From CAMLJR01 sp964631955 (GTDB lineage Bacteria > Pseudomonadota > Gammaproteobacteria > Pseudomonadales > CAMLJR01), in contig CAZWBA010000006.1 of the NCBI GenBank assembly GCA_964631955.1, positions 62,001-126,000 of the forward strand: a stretch of DNA of 64,000 nt, read 5' to 3'. Position 1 is the first letter of the stretch. Every line of letters begins with the position of its first letter. The notes beneath the pieces were generated by a model, which was not told the origin of the DNA, made no database searches, and was given only the letters and a program-made list of their open reading frames with translations. A program made the translations under genes and the position numbers. Of this stretch, positions 1 to 8,615 are shown piece by piece.

Positions 1-515
1 GATTATTTCCCGACGCAGAAGTGATCGGCGCAGACATCAATGAAGCCGCTCTCGATACGGCGAGATTCAATGCTGTCGCCGCACAGACAAGTAATGTCAG
101 CTTCGTGCAAAGCAATTTATTCGATAACCTGTCGGGAGATTTCGATCTCATCATCGCCAATCCGCCCTACCTCGTCGATGCCTCCCAGCGCGCATACCGG
201 CATGGGGGCGGCGCATTGGGAGCGGGCTTATCCGAAGCGATCGTTCAAGGATCCATTCAACGTCTTTCTGCGAACGGTTCCCTGATGCTGTATACCGGAG
301 TGGCCATCTGTAACGGAATCGATCCGTTCCGGCAAAGCGCCGGTGCAATTATCGGAAACGATTTCAAATGGATTTACGAGGAAATCGATCCCGATATTTT
401 CTCGGAAGAATTACTGCAGCAATCCTATGTCGACTGCGATCGCATTGCCGCTGTGCGACTGGAAATTTTTCCGCGCAATCATTTTCTGGAAACGTATGGA
501 TTGTCGCGAATATAA
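1..515 (+). CDS. Class I SAM-dependent methyltransferase, 5' end outside window
   Basis: The reading frame is open from the left edge (first full codon at base 3) and ends at 515, so only the C-terminal part of the protein is present. The visible part starts in the SAM-binding Rossmann fold (VIGADINEAALDTAR, the acidic-loop strand) and carries IIANPPYLVD, the NPPY motif of N-methyltransferases that act on glutamine or adenine amides, as in HemK/PrmC- and RsmC-like enzymes. The substrate cannot be told from this fragment. The last 37 bases overlap the convergent glycosylase gene. Family call is firm; exact product is not. Confidence 0.8.
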   Translation, partial: LFPDAEVIGADINEAALDTARFNAVAAQTSNVSFVQSNLFDNLSGDFDLIIANPPYLVDASQRAYRHGGGALGAGLSEAIVQGSIQRLSANGSLMLYTGVAICNGIDPFRQSAGAIIGNDFKWIYEEIDPDIFSEELLQQSYVDCDRIAAVRLEIFPRNHFLETYGLSRI

Positions 516-1021
516 AATCGCAGCAGCCGCCGCGCCCAATGTCCCGCATAATCGACACCGATGCGCGGCCGTTTAACGATATGTATCGATGTTTGCAGGC
601 CACGAGCGCAGTAAAGCGGTGGCTGCCCCAGATCGTGACCGTAGAATTTTTTGTCGATATCCAGTGCGCGACAGAGCAGACCGGGGCCGGAGGTTCTGGC
701 TTCGATATTTTTCACAGGCTCAAGCGCACGGATCAGCACACCCGCTCCATTTCCCACCACCACATTCATGCAGTGGTACATGCCGTAAATGAGATAAATA
801 TAGGCATGGCCTGGCGGGCCAAACATTGCCGCCGTGCGCGCGGTCAATCCCTTGCTGGAGTGCGCTGCCGCATCGTGCGGACCGAGATAGGCCTCCACCT
901 CGACGATACGGCCGATGCGATCCATCCCGTCGATAGACCGCACGAGATATTGTCCCAATAAATTTTTGGCGACGTCGGTGACATCTCTTTCGTAAAAGCT
1001 TTTAGGTAATACGTCACGCAC
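479..1021 (-). CDS. 3-methyladenine DNA glycosylase, Aag/MPG family
   Basis: 180 residues, a normal length for the bacterial Aag (alkyladenine glycosylase) family, which flips out and excises alkylated purines in base-excision repair. Seen directly: IVEVEAYLGPHDAAAHSS near residues 39-56 (family catalytic-site segment, with the expected catalytic Glu at about 43), then MFGPPGHAYIYLIYGMYHC at about 66-84, both hallmark blocks of the family. The best start is GTG at 1021, preceded by a purine-rich GAGAGCAGGGC stretch. The C-terminus overlaps the end of the methyltransferase gene on the other strand by 37 bases. Single-gene unit by appearance. Confidence 0.88.
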   Translation of the reverse strand: MRDVLPKSFYERDVTDVAKNLLGQYLVRSIDGMDRIGRIVEVEAYLGPHDAAAHSSKGLTARTAAMFGPPGHAYIYLIYGMYHCMNVVVGNGAGVLIRALEPVKNIEARTSGPGLLCRALDIDKKFYGHDLGQPPLYCARGLQTSIHIVKRPRIGVDYAGHWARRLLRFYIRDNPYVSRK

Positions 1022-1200
1022 GCCCTGCTCTCATCGGCAACCATTTCGATACGGCCATCGTATGCCATTGCAAACATTTCCGGAATTTTTCCGCGAAAAT
1101 GATTCTCTATTTTATGAAAATCATCTCTGATGAATTAATTACCCGATTTTCGTTAATTATCACACCGATGCCTGATGCGGTAATACGTATGGTTATCGGA

Positions 1201-1848
1201 ATGGCAAGTGAAGCGAGCTGGAGCGCTATGAATATCAGCAAGTGGAAAGTCGGTTATATCGAGGATGGCATCGTGAAGTATCAAAATATCTGGTGGAAAG
1301 GCCAACCCGGCGAACGTGATGCAGCCGTTCTTATCAAGGCGCGCGTGCTCGAAGAACAACGTGCGTCAGCGTCTCCTCTGGAGTCGAACAAAACCGTGGC
1401 ACTTTCGCGATATCACGGCATCGAGATTGTCGACATTGAACCCGCGGATGAATTGCTCAGCAGTGAAACCTCGCGCATTCTCGTTGTCGACGACAATAAG
1501 GATGCGCGGGAAACACTCGTCGCCGTGCTGCAGATATGGAACCACTCGGTCGAAGAAGCTGAAGATGGCCTGAGCTGTCTGGCGATCGCCTCCACCTCAG
1601 CACCCGATGTCATTCTGCTCGATATCGGCATGCCGAACATGAACGGATACGAAGTTGCGAAGCAGTTACGCAAACTTCCGCAGCTAAACCGGACGCGTAT
1701 TATTGCAGTAACGGCGTACGGCTCGCATATGGACAAACAGAGAGCAGAGGAAGCCGGTTTTGATGCGCATTTCACGAAGCCGGTTGCGCTGGAAATACTG
1801 CGCTATCAACTGTTTCCAAAATCTGCCGTTGCTGATACACGCCACTGA
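1201..1848 (+). CDS. Orphan receiver-domain protein with uncharacterised N-terminal region
   Basis: The C-terminal ~120 residues form a response-regulator receiver domain: acidic pair in ILVVDDNKDAR, phospho-acceptor Asp in ILLDIGMPNMNGYEV (Asp141 counted from 1201), and the conserved Lys in HFTKPV. No DNA-binding or enzymatic output domain follows. The ~100 residues before it (motif KYQNIWWKGQPGERDAAVLI) I do not recognise; they look soluble. An in-frame ATG exists at 1099, but 1201 or 1189 is more plausible because the upstream peptide is hydrophobic and atypical; no strong ribosome site decides it. No histidine kinase is adjacent, so a partner is probably elsewhere or is the hybrid kinase at 22981. 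Confidence 0.75.
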   Translation: MASEASWSAMNISKWKVGYIEDGIVKYQNIWWKGQPGERDAAVLIKARVLEEQRASASPLESNKTVALSRYHGIEIVDIEPADELLSSETSRILVVDDNKDARETLVAVLQIWNHSVEEAEDGLSCLAIASTSAPDVILLDIGMPNMNGYEVAKQLRKLPQLNRTRIIAVTAYGSHMDKQRAEEAGFDAHFTKPVALEILRYQLFPKSAVADTRH

Positions 1849-1866
1849 CATAATTCAAATAATCAA

Positions 1867-1892
1867 GTCATTCCCGCGCAGGCGGGAATCCA
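1867..1892. repeat. 26-bp dispersed palindromic repeat, copy 1
   Basis: Contains the hairpin core TTCCCGCGCAGGCGGGAA (1871-1888) flanked by GTCA and TCCA. An identical 26-base copy in the opposite orientation lies at 3112-3137. The repeat sits in the gap between the convergent stops of the receiver gene (1848) and the TetR gene (1900). Similar GC-rich 'attcccgcgcaggcggga' elements recur in intergenic DNA of many proteobacteria, which is general knowledge; its mechanism here is unknown. Confidence 0.85.
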
Positions 1893-1899
1893 AAAGGTC

Positions 1900-2574
1900 T
1901 CAGCAAACCTCAAGATTAGTAGGCAGACCAACAGCGCTGAGCAGCAGATAGGTAGTCTCGTCGACGATCTGTTCGTCCAGGAAACCCGAGGTGATGAGTA
2001 CGTCATACTGCTGCGCCATATTCATCAATATATTGACGCACTGCTGTCCCCGAAGCATCGGATTGATATTCGCACTTAAACGCCCCTTGCGCTGCGAATC
2101 GCGGATCTTGTCCACAAATATCTGGCTCAGGAATTGATACCGACGCACACGCAGCTCCCTGAAACGCCCCTCTTCCTTATCTGCCAGCAACAAACCGATC
2201 GTATGTATTGCGTAATTTTCCCGCCATCTTGCAAAGCCGGCTTCTACCGCGCTACGCAGTAACAAAAAACCCTGCTTGCCACTCCAGTCGGCGTCTGAAG
2301 GAATGTTGAATCCTCCAACGCTCGTGCTTTTGGCATAGATCTCTTCGGCAATCGCAAATACGACATCTTCGACAGACGAAAAATAGATATAAAAATGCGG
2401 CTGCGCGATATTGGCTGCACGCGCAATGTCGGTAATTTTTGTGGTGTAGGTGTAATTACCCTGCGCAATCAATTTCTTGGTTGCGTCGATAATCCGGCGT
2501 CGAGTTTGTTCGCTTTTCCGCCCAACGAGATTTGGCGTCAACTCTTCCGTGGTATGCGTATTTTTTTGTGTCAT
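1900..2574 (-). CDS. TetR/AcrR-family transcriptional regulator
   Basis: 224 residues. The N-terminal helix-turn-helix is clear: RRIIDATKKLIAQGNY (about 27-41), then TKITDIARAANIAQPHFYIY at about 45-64, followed by the SSVEDVVFAIAEEIY helix. The C-terminal ligand/dimer half is variable and gives no ligand clue. Start at 2574 is supported by AAGGGGAG nine bases upstream. It stands between two inverted copies of a 26-bp repeat and is encoded on the same strand as the TonB-dependent receptor gene that ends 578 bases upstream, so local control of receptor expression is possible but unproven. Confidence 0.9.
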   Translation of the reverse strand: MTQKNTHTTEELTPNLVGRKSEQTRRRIIDATKKLIAQGNYTYTTKITDIARAANIAQPHFYIYFSSVEDVVFAIAEEIYAKSTSVGGFNIPSDADWSGKQGFLLLRSAVEAGFARWRENYAIHTIGLLLADKEEGRFRELRVRRYQFLSQIFVDKIRDSQRKGRLSANINPMLRGQQCVNILMNMAQQYDVLITSGFLDEQIVDETTYLLLSAVGLPTNLEVC

Positions 2575-3034
2575 TCTGCTCCCCTTATTTTTTTATGCAG
2601 GATACGAAAGTCAAAAAATGCTTCAGCGCAATAACTCCAATTAACGATTTGCGAACAGTAGCTACTCGTTCAAATCGGAAGTCTGGTCAGCCATTGGTGA
2701 CGCAGAAAATCGCTGAACCCGCCATCGGCTATCGTTTTTGCGCCGCGAATTCCGGGCAGGCGATTGCCGTGGCCGCATCATTCCCATCGCTTGAGTATCT
2801 GCTGTTTTTAACAAGATTCCGGTGTGCTCGTGGCATTGGCTGCAACGCAAGTTTTTTTGTTATTTGACAGGCGTAATGCAAAGGTTAATGTGTTGGAAAG
2901 GTAAAAACAACAGAAATTGACTTCTGTAATTTAGTGGCAGAGCACTGTCAGGAAAAGAGCAGCTAAATTTATAAAATATAAGTTTTTTGTGCCGAAACCC
3001 GAGCGCGGAATTTGAGAACAAAAAAGCAAAAAAA
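2575..3034. other. Intergenic region without recognisable gene
   Basis: Between the TetR start and the receptor's terminator. Short open frames on both strands here lack ribosome sites and family resemblance. The TetR promoter should lie at the left end. AT-rich around 2940-3030. I see nothing else I can name. Confidence 0.6.
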
Positions 3035-3064
3035 AAGCAGCGAATTACGGGTAATTCGCTGCTT
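3035..3064 (-). terminator. Rho-independent terminator of the TonB-dependent receptor gene
   Basis: Perfect 14-bp stem (3035-3048 with 3051-3064, core AAGCAGCGAATTAC) and a two-base apparent loop. Read on the minus strand it is followed at once by a run of T (complement of the A-run at about 3028-3036). It lies about 90 bases beyond the receptor stop codon at 3153. Confidence 0.8.
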
Positions 3065-3078
3065 GGTTTCTTGCGCCA

Positions 3079-3108
3079 GATTTCAGGAAATCTCCATTTC
3101 CTGAAATC
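3079..3108. other. Second hairpin downstream of the receptor gene
   Basis: Inverted arms GATTTCAGGAAAT (3079-3091) and ATTTCCTGAAATC (3096-3108) around a four-base loop CTCC. It lies between the 26-bp repeat and the terminator, so the receptor transcript 3' end carries three stem-loops in a row. Perhaps 3'-end protection or a supplementary terminator; no T-run. Confidence 0.55.
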
Positions 3109-3111
3109 TTC

Positions 3112-3137
3112 TGGATTCCCGCCTGCGCGGGAATGAC
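3112..3137. repeat. 26-bp dispersed palindromic repeat, copy 2 (inverted)
   Basis: Exact reverse complement of the element at 1867-1892, located 15 bases past the stop codon of the receptor gene. Both copies sit just downstream of coding sequences. Confidence 0.85.
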
Positions 3138-3152
3138 TAAATCAGAGGCTCC

Positions 3153-5633
3153 TTAGAACTTATAGCGAAGCGACGCACCCACGGTACGTGGCGCGCCGTA
3201 GGTTTCAGCCATGAGGCCAAGTGATTCCGGAACGGCAAGTCCACCGGTACTGTATTCTTTATCCTCCAGGTTTTTGACCCATACCGCAGCATCGACACCC
3301 CATTGCAATACGTTGGCCCAATCTGCGCGCAAATCAATTAGGTGATAGGCATCACTCCTGCGCGCCTTATTGAGATAGGTGTTATCAATTCCTGCGTAAT
3401 TAAACTCACCTTCGACGTCTTCAAATCGAGTGACTTCGGATTGATAGGTGTAAGTGGCGTGCAAGGTGATATCGCCAATATCCGGATTGAACGGCAACAA
3501 ATAATGAATGGATGCGTTGCCTGAATGGCGCGGAATGCTGAGGAAATCGAAGCTCGATTGATCCTGCATGACACTTGAAATCGGGTTCAGCGCCTCCCAC
3601 TCCTTGTAATACGCATCGATATAGGAATAGTTCAGCGAGAACGTCAATCCATCCACCGGTATGAATGAAACCTCAAGATCCCCCCCGCGAATGACTGCAC
3701 CGGCTGCGTTGACGGTGGATGTTCCGAAGCCAGTTGTCGATCGCGCATCGTTCTGGGTCTTCTGAATATCATCGTAATCCTGCCAGAACAGCGCGGCATT
3801 CAGACGCAAGGCCATACCTGAATCAAAGAGCCAGTCGGTTTTGCTGCCGATTTCATAATTCAGAACCTCCTCCTGATCGTAGGGGCCGAATTGAAAATCC
3901 TCCGCAGCGCGCAGATTGAAGCCGCCCGGCCGGTACCCCGTGGATATACTGGCGTAATACATCATGTTCGATTCAGGCTTGAAGGTACCGACGATACGCC
4001 AAGTCGTTGCGGAAAATGATTCAGACACTTCTCTAGCACACGCATCGATTGGATATGCCACGTCACTGTTCGGCATCCGCACCGAACAAATCCTGCTGCC
4101 ATCCCCTTGATACTCCTGGTTCTTCGCAATCATCGTCCGATCATCTTCGGTATAGCGAAGCCCCAGGGTCAACGCTATCTCCGGGATGAACTCGAACGTA
4201 CCTTCGGAGAACACTGCCCGGGTTTCATTTTTGGCGTCGCCCGAAGGAGAATCCATCCACTGATCCACTTCAGCTGCAATCTGAATCGGCTTAACTTCCG
4301 TGGCATCCATCGTGAAGTAATACGCACCTACCACCATATCGAGATGATCATCGAGGGCCTTGAAAGAAAGTTGAATCTCTTCACTGAATTGCTCGGACTC
4401 CACTTTGGAAGCGGGATACTGACCGGAATAAGTCACCGCGAAGAGATCACCTGCAGCTTGACCATTCGTTCTTGAGCCCAAACCTGCCAGCGCAGTGCCA
4501 TCCGTATCGTAATCGTATTCATAATCAAGCCGGCGATAGGCAAGAATATTTTTTATCGCGACGTCATCCGTAATATCGTATGTCGTGGTGTTCGCCACGA
4601 CCTGGTTGGTAATACTTTCTTCGGCGTCATAATCCGATTCGACCTTTTGCCATGAGCGCCCCCTTTGCCGGGCAATCGCTTCGTTGAATTGATTTTCCCA
4701 TGGATAAACGATGCCGTTGATAACACGCGTGGTATTCAGGCGCACATTAATTTCGGCACAGAACGCACAAGGGCCAACACCTTGAAACCCTACCGGCGTC
4801 GGCAACCGCGAATTCATTTCGTTGCTGCTCCAATCCAGCACGAGTAAATTACTCAGGCTATCAGTCAGCTCGAAGTTAATCGACAGGCGCACGGCCTCCG
4901 GATGATCATCCCAATATTCATGTCCGTATAACGCATTGTTCGCAATATTTTTCTGATAACCATCGCGATCCTGCTTGAATATAGAAAGGCGAGTCAGCAA
5001 TCGGTCAGTAATGGGAATATCGACAGCACCTTCAATACCGCGCAAGTTGTAATCGCCGCCAACCACCTGAATATAGCCACCGAATTTATCACCCGGAGGT
5101 GCCGGCGTGAACAAAACGGCGCCCCCTGTACTGCTTTTACCGAACAGTGTTCCCTGCGGGCCTTTCAGTACCTGCACATTACTCAGGTCATACAGGGAAA
5201 TATTCGTGCCCTGCGTTGGCGTCAGCGCGACATCGGCAAAATATAGGGGTACCGCCGGATCGATGGTAATCAGCGATTCAGCCGGGCGCTGACCGCGCAA
5301 AGCGATGATGGGCGCATTCGTGCTGCTGCCTGCAACCTCGATAGACATGGAAGGCACATGAGAGGCAATAGACGACATCTCGGTAATATTATTTTCCCGC
5401 AGATAATCGGCAGAAAATGCACTTATCGAAATAGGAACTTCCTGCAATTCTTCATCCTTGCGACGCGCAGTGACTATCACCTCTTCAAATTGTCCAGAAG
5501 TAACCTTTGGTGGCTCCGGGGTGCTTTGTGCAAAAGTAAATGAAGGCAGAAGAAAAATTGCGCTGCAGGTAACCGGTACGAATGGCTTAAATAACATCAA
5601 GGTATTGAGCGATTGTCCTAATTTCGGCTTCAT
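3153..5633 (-). CDS. TonB-dependent outer-membrane receptor
   Basis: 826 residues from the chosen start. Signal peptide in residues 1-35 (LLPSFTFA before QSTPEPP). A TonB box-like segment EEVIVTARR lies at about 50-58, then the plug domain (VPISISAFSADYLRE, QVLKGPQGTLFGKSSTGG), then a long 22-strand-type barrel ending in ASLRYKF with the terminal Phe expected for BAM-dependent insertion. It imports a ligand across the outer membrane using TonB energy; the sequence resembles the carbohydrate/xenobiotic receptors of marine gammaproteobacteria rather than a known siderophore receptor, so the ligand is open. ATG at 5633 has GGGAG seven bases upstream; an in-frame ATG 33 bases earlier lacks one. 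Confidence 0.95.
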   Translation of the reverse strand: MKPKLGQSLNTLMLFKPFVPVTCSAIFLLPSFTFAQSTPEPPKVTSGQFEEVIVTARRKDEELQEVPISISAFSADYLRENNITEMSSIASHVPSMSIEVAGSSTNAPIIALRGQRPAESLITIDPAVPLYFADVALTPTQGTNISLYDLSNVQVLKGPQGTLFGKSSTGGAVLFTPAPPGDKFGGYIQVVGGDYNLRGIEGAVDIPITDRLLTRLSIFKQDRDGYQKNIANNALYGHEYWDDHPEAVRLSINFELTDSLSNLLVLDWSSNEMNSRLPTPVGFQGVGPCAFCAEINVRLNTTRVINGIVYPWENQFNEAIARQRGRSWQKVESDYDAEESITNQVVANTTTYDITDDVAIKNILAYRRLDYEYDYDTDGTALAGLGSRTNGQAAGDLFAVTYSGQYPASKVESEQFSEEIQLSFKALDDHLDMVVGAYYFTMDATEVKPIQIAAEVDQWMDSPSGDAKNETRAVFSEGTFEFIPEIALTLGLRYTEDDRTMIAKNQEYQGDGSRICSVRMPNSDVAYPIDACAREVSESFSATTWRIVGTFKPESNMMYYASISTGYRPGGFNLRAAEDFQFGPYDQEEVLNYEIGSKTDWLFDSGMALRLNAALFWQDYDDIQKTQNDARSTTGFGTSTVNAAGAVIRGGDLEVSFIPVDGLTFSLNYSYIDAYYKEWEALNPISSVMQDQSSFDFLSIPRHSGNASIHYLLPFNPDIGDITLHATYTYQSEVTRFEDVEGEFNYAGIDNTYLNKARRSDAYHLIDLRADWANVLQWGVDAAVWVKNLEDKEYSTGGLAVPESLGLMAETYGAPRTVGASLRYKF

Positions 5634-5701
5634 ATGGACTCCCATTATCGTTATGCGTGAACGCACCCGAGATGCGTAATTCTTTATGCTGAGTTTTTAA
5701 A

Positions 5702-5756
5702 GCGTCAGCCGCCTCACCATTTCACAGATTTCCATGCAGGGTGAGGCGCATGACGC
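5702..5756. other. Imperfect stem-loop between lipoprotein and receptor genes
   Basis: Arms GCGTCA-GCC-GCCTCACC (5702-5718) and GGTGAGGC-GCA-TGACGC (5740-5756) pair with one 3x3 internal loop and a 21-base terminal loop. It follows the lipoprotein stop (5767) on the minus strand and precedes the receptor start (5633). There is no clear T-run, so a weak terminator or a leader element of the receptor mRNA are both possible. Confidence 0.5.
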
Positions 5757-5766
5757 CGAGAAAGAT

Positions 5767-7551
5767 TTAATTTTTTATATTTTTCTTGCGCAGCTTTGCA
5801 GGCACCGCCAGCAGCAGTAATGCAGCAAGGCTTGAAAGGAACAAGGCTTTGCCGTCGAAATCGATGAAATAACCCTTATCGATAGTGACGGTTACCTCGC
5901 TGGGTGTGCTCCAGGTTGCGCCAGCATCATCGCTGACTCTCAGCGCAAACTTATAAACACCCGCAAAGTTGCCCACGAAGCTCGGCTCCGCTACTGAATA
6001 ACTGCTCAGCATGTTTTCTCTGGTGATGGCACTACCTTCACCCTTGTCAGTTTTCCCCAATAAATCTTTGGCGTCAGGTCCGGACCCGGTCGTAGGCACC
6101 GATACCACCGTCCATTCATATTGGAGAGTATCGCCATTGGGATCGCAGCTGTTTTTACCAGCGAGATAAATCGTGCGCCGAGCTTCATCCTCAAAATCCC
6201 CTTCCTTGAACAATCGGGTTTTATTTATACCGGCGCTGGCAACCGGCTTGGCTGGGTCGGCTCCGGGAAGCTGACAGGCAGTCTGAATGGTTTCGTCAGT
6301 CGGGCGCAGGTCATGATTGTCACCACACGCATCATTACCGCTAGTCACATTCAGATACATGTCGGCGTCATAACCGCGACCCAAAGGAGGAGGGAGCGCG
6401 CAATCGCCATCAGTGTCAGCCCATTCCTCGGGGTTTTTAGGAAATTTATCGCGCGTATCGATTCTGCCGTCACCGTCACTATCTGCCGCAACCACAGTTG
6501 AAGTGGTAATGGTAAGCGGAGTCGGTACCGTTTCCGCCCCCGCTTGTTGTGCGATCAATGTGTTGAGATCGGCGATGGTTTTACCAGCTGCTCCCGGCAC
6601 GGGAAGATCCATTAGCTCACTGGGAGACTGACTCAATATATCCGTGATCTCGTCAATATGACCGCTCAATGCGGATAGAGGCTGCCCTCCATTACTTCCG
6701 TCGAGTGCGCCATCGGAAAAATCCTGCGCGATAGCGGCGAACACCGCATTGGCATCGCCTGTACCTACCTCAGTCAATATTTGCTTGAACAGGGCAGCAT
6801 TGACCTCGATAACCGTACGATGTTTCAGCGCAGCCGCTGCGTCATTGGAACCAGTAATTACGGGAGCATCGGTGAATATGTTGATTCCATTAAGAAGCCC
6901 AAGCCCCAATGCAGTTTTAACCACTGCAGCCTGCGCACCCATTTCGCCACCATTGGAAGTGGTAAAAAAGCTTGCTGCCGTCACGGTTCCGCTTTCAGTG
7001 TTATTTTTTCGAACAGCAGACGCGCGTGCCATTTCTGTAACCAGTGTGGTTAGCGGAGTGACGACTATCGATGTCCTTGCAGCGCCGGCTAACTGATCGT
7101 TTCGTACAATCGTCCGCAAGGTCGGTATGACCGGGTCGGTACCATCCAATTCCTTACCGCCGGTAACTTCCAGCAAAAAAGGCCCTGCAATTAATGCAGG
7201 CACTTCGAGATTGATAATTTTTCCGGTGTCATCGGTCGCGCCAGTTTTCAATAATGTATTTTTCAGATCGGGCGCATTCAGATCGATGGAGTAAAGTGAT
7301 GCTGTGGCATTTTTTAGAGGCCCTTTAACCGCATAACCCTGGACTGAAGAACCAGACGCATTGATCTGAGGGCTAACCGGATCGTCGCTACCATCATCTC
7401 CACCACCGCTACCGCCTGAACATCCGACCAGCGTTATCAGCGAAGCGCACATCAATGCAGTGATCGACCGGCCAATATTCATGCATCCGCTTTTCTGGCC
7501 GCTACCCATTTGCTTTTCGCTCGAAAACCGCTTGCTATCATCAGCGATCAT
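5767..7551 (-). CDS. Secreted lipoprotein with calcium-binding and PKD-like regions and a C-terminal hydrophobic/basic tail
   Basis: 594 residues from ATG 7551, which has GGGAGAGG upstream. An internal ATG (7482) would begin right at the signal peptide (MNIGRSITALMCASL) and cannot be excluded. Visible parts: lipobox LVGC at about 41-44 followed by a Gly/Ser/Asp linker; an Ala/Thr-rich region to about 340; a thrombospondin-type-3-like Asp repeat (DSDGDGRIDTRDKFP, then WADTDGD) at about 357-383; a PKD/Ig-like segment (DPNGDTLQYEW) at about 470-480; then FLSSLAALLLLAVPAKLRKK at the extreme C-terminus, a transmembrane helix plus basic cluster like a sorting signal. Next to three sorting-signal proteins, so probably a cell-surface protein. 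Specific function unknown. Confidence 0.8.
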   Translation of the reverse strand: MIADDSKRFSSEKQMGSGQKSGCMNIGRSITALMCASLITLVGCSGGSGGGDDGSDDPVSPQINASGSSVQGYAVKGPLKNATASLYSIDLNAPDLKNTLLKTGATDDTGKIINLEVPALIAGPFLLEVTGGKELDGTDPVIPTLRTIVRNDQLAGAARTSIVVTPLTTLVTEMARASAVRKNNTESGTVTAASFFTTSNGGEMGAQAAVVKTALGLGLLNGINIFTDAPVITGSNDAAAALKHRTVIEVNAALFKQILTEVGTGDANAVFAAIAQDFSDGALDGSNGGQPLSALSGHIDEITDILSQSPSELMDLPVPGAAGKTIADLNTLIAQQAGAETVPTPLTITTSTVVAADSDGDGRIDTRDKFPKNPEEWADTDGDCALPPPLGRGYDADMYLNVTSGNDACGDNHDLRPTDETIQTACQLPGADPAKPVASAGINKTRLFKEGDFEDEARRTIYLAGKNSCDPNGDTLQYEWTVVSVPTTGSGPDAKDLLGKTDKGEGSAITRENMLSSYSVAEPSFVGNFAGVYKFALRVSDDAGATWSTPSEVTVTIDKGYFIDFDGKALFLSSLAALLLLAVPAKLRKKNIKN

Positions 7552-7787
7552 GTTCTGCCTCTCCCATGTAAATGCTATTTTTTATTTATCTCATTTTCTT
7601 ACGAAGCCGGCATTTTGAATTATGTGAAACCGACCCGAAGTTGAGATTTGTCGCTGAGGGAATTACAAAGCTGAAAAACTGCGCGCAGAGTTGCGTGCAG
7701 CCTTCGCATCGAGTGCATTCTCAAACGACATACCGCATTGCTATTGTCTCTGTATTGCTTTTTATTTTTGTATTCCGCACTTGCGTA

Positions 7788-8528
7788 TTACTGACGCCGA
7801 AATCGTTTATGTGCAAACAACGACAACAGGCTTGGCGCAAACAACCACGCTGCGGAAGGTACGGGCACATAAACGATGTTGCCGACAGTAATATTAATCG
7901 TCGTATCGTTGTACGCCGGAGGAACATCATCTTCGAATAAATACTGCCCGGTTCCGCCAGGGGTTAGCGAGCTGAAAGTGATGGTATTAATTGGAATGAG
8001 CGGGCCGCCCATAGTGGGGTCACCAAACTCGTCCTCTCCTGGCTCGGTATATTTCTGTGGGGGTTTCAACACAACCGGTGCAGCCCCTATACCACCAACT
8101 CCATCGCAAGCACTGCCTGGCAACTCACAAACCATTGAGCCGCCGTTGATGGTTGAATCTCCAACCATCGTAAAAACATTGCTATTGAATGAGCCATTCA
8201 ATGTTTGAGACCAACCGACTGTTCCATAGGAGCCGCTGGTTACGTTGACTTCAATATCAATCGGCCCCAGAAAAATTTTTCCCGTCGCTGTATCCATCCA
8301 ACCCTTACCTTCGACTGGAACGACAGGTATGTTGTGGACAGCACCGTAAGGCGGCTGCTGGAGCGCATTATTCGGATCAGGTACGCCACCAACCAATGGT
8401 TTCGACGAGGTGTACTTGCCCAGCGTTCCGTACGTATAAGAGATTTCGTAGATGGCAGCATTGGCATGAGCTGCGGTTAAAAGCGCTGCTGCGGATGCGG
8501 ATAAGAGAAGTAATTTTTTATTTTTCAC
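7788..8528 (-). CDS. Secreted VPxPA-CTERM (PEP-CTERM class) protein, paralogue of next gene
   Basis: About 246 residues. N-terminal signal peptide (KKLLLLSASAAALLTAAHA then NAAIYEIS). The C-terminus VPVPSAAWLFAPSLLSLF plus HKRFRRQ has the three parts of an exosortase-type sorting signal: short motif, hydrophobic helix, basic tail. The body is clearly homologous to the protein at 8616 (shared blocks KPLVGGVPDP/KPLVNGTPDP, GPIDIEVNVTSGSYG, QYLFEDDVPPAY). I prefer GTG at 8528 because AAGGA lies six bases upstream and the peptide then matches the paralogue; ATG at 8543 lacks a ribosome site. Function unknown; its tail is the most divergent of the three. Confidence 0.78.
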   Translation of the reverse strand: MKNKKLLLLSASAAALLTAAHANAAIYEISYTYGTLGKYTSSKPLVGGVPDPNNALQQPPYGAVHNIPVVPVEGKGWMDTATGKIFLGPIDIEVNVTSGSYGTVGWSQTLNGSFNSNVFTMVGDSTINGGSMVCELPGSACDGVGGIGAAPVVLKPPQKYTEPGEDEFGDPTMGGPLIPINTITFSSLTPGGTGQYLFEDDVPPAYNDTTINITVGNIVYVPVPSAAWLFAPSLLSLFAHKRFRRQ

Positions 8529-8559
8529 TGGCGAATCCTTCATTACATCGGGGAAAACA

Positions 8560-8583
8560 ATCCAGGGAGTTGCCTCCCTGGAT
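8560..8583 (-). terminator. Stem-loop between the two paralogous VPxPA-CTERM genes
   Basis: Perfect 10-bp stem ATCCAGGGAG / CTCCCTGGAT with loop TTGC, located 33 bases past the stop of the gene at 8616. On the minus strand it is followed by TGTTTTCC, a weak T-run, so termination may be partial. Confidence 0.6.
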
Positions 8584-8615
8584 CAAAACTACCTCGAGGA
8601 AGAGGCAATACCGCT

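Noticed and set aside
2532..2867. 111-codon plus-strand frame in the TetR/receptor intergenic region
   Set aside because: Overlaps the TetR start region, has no ribosome site, and its translation has no recognisable pattern.
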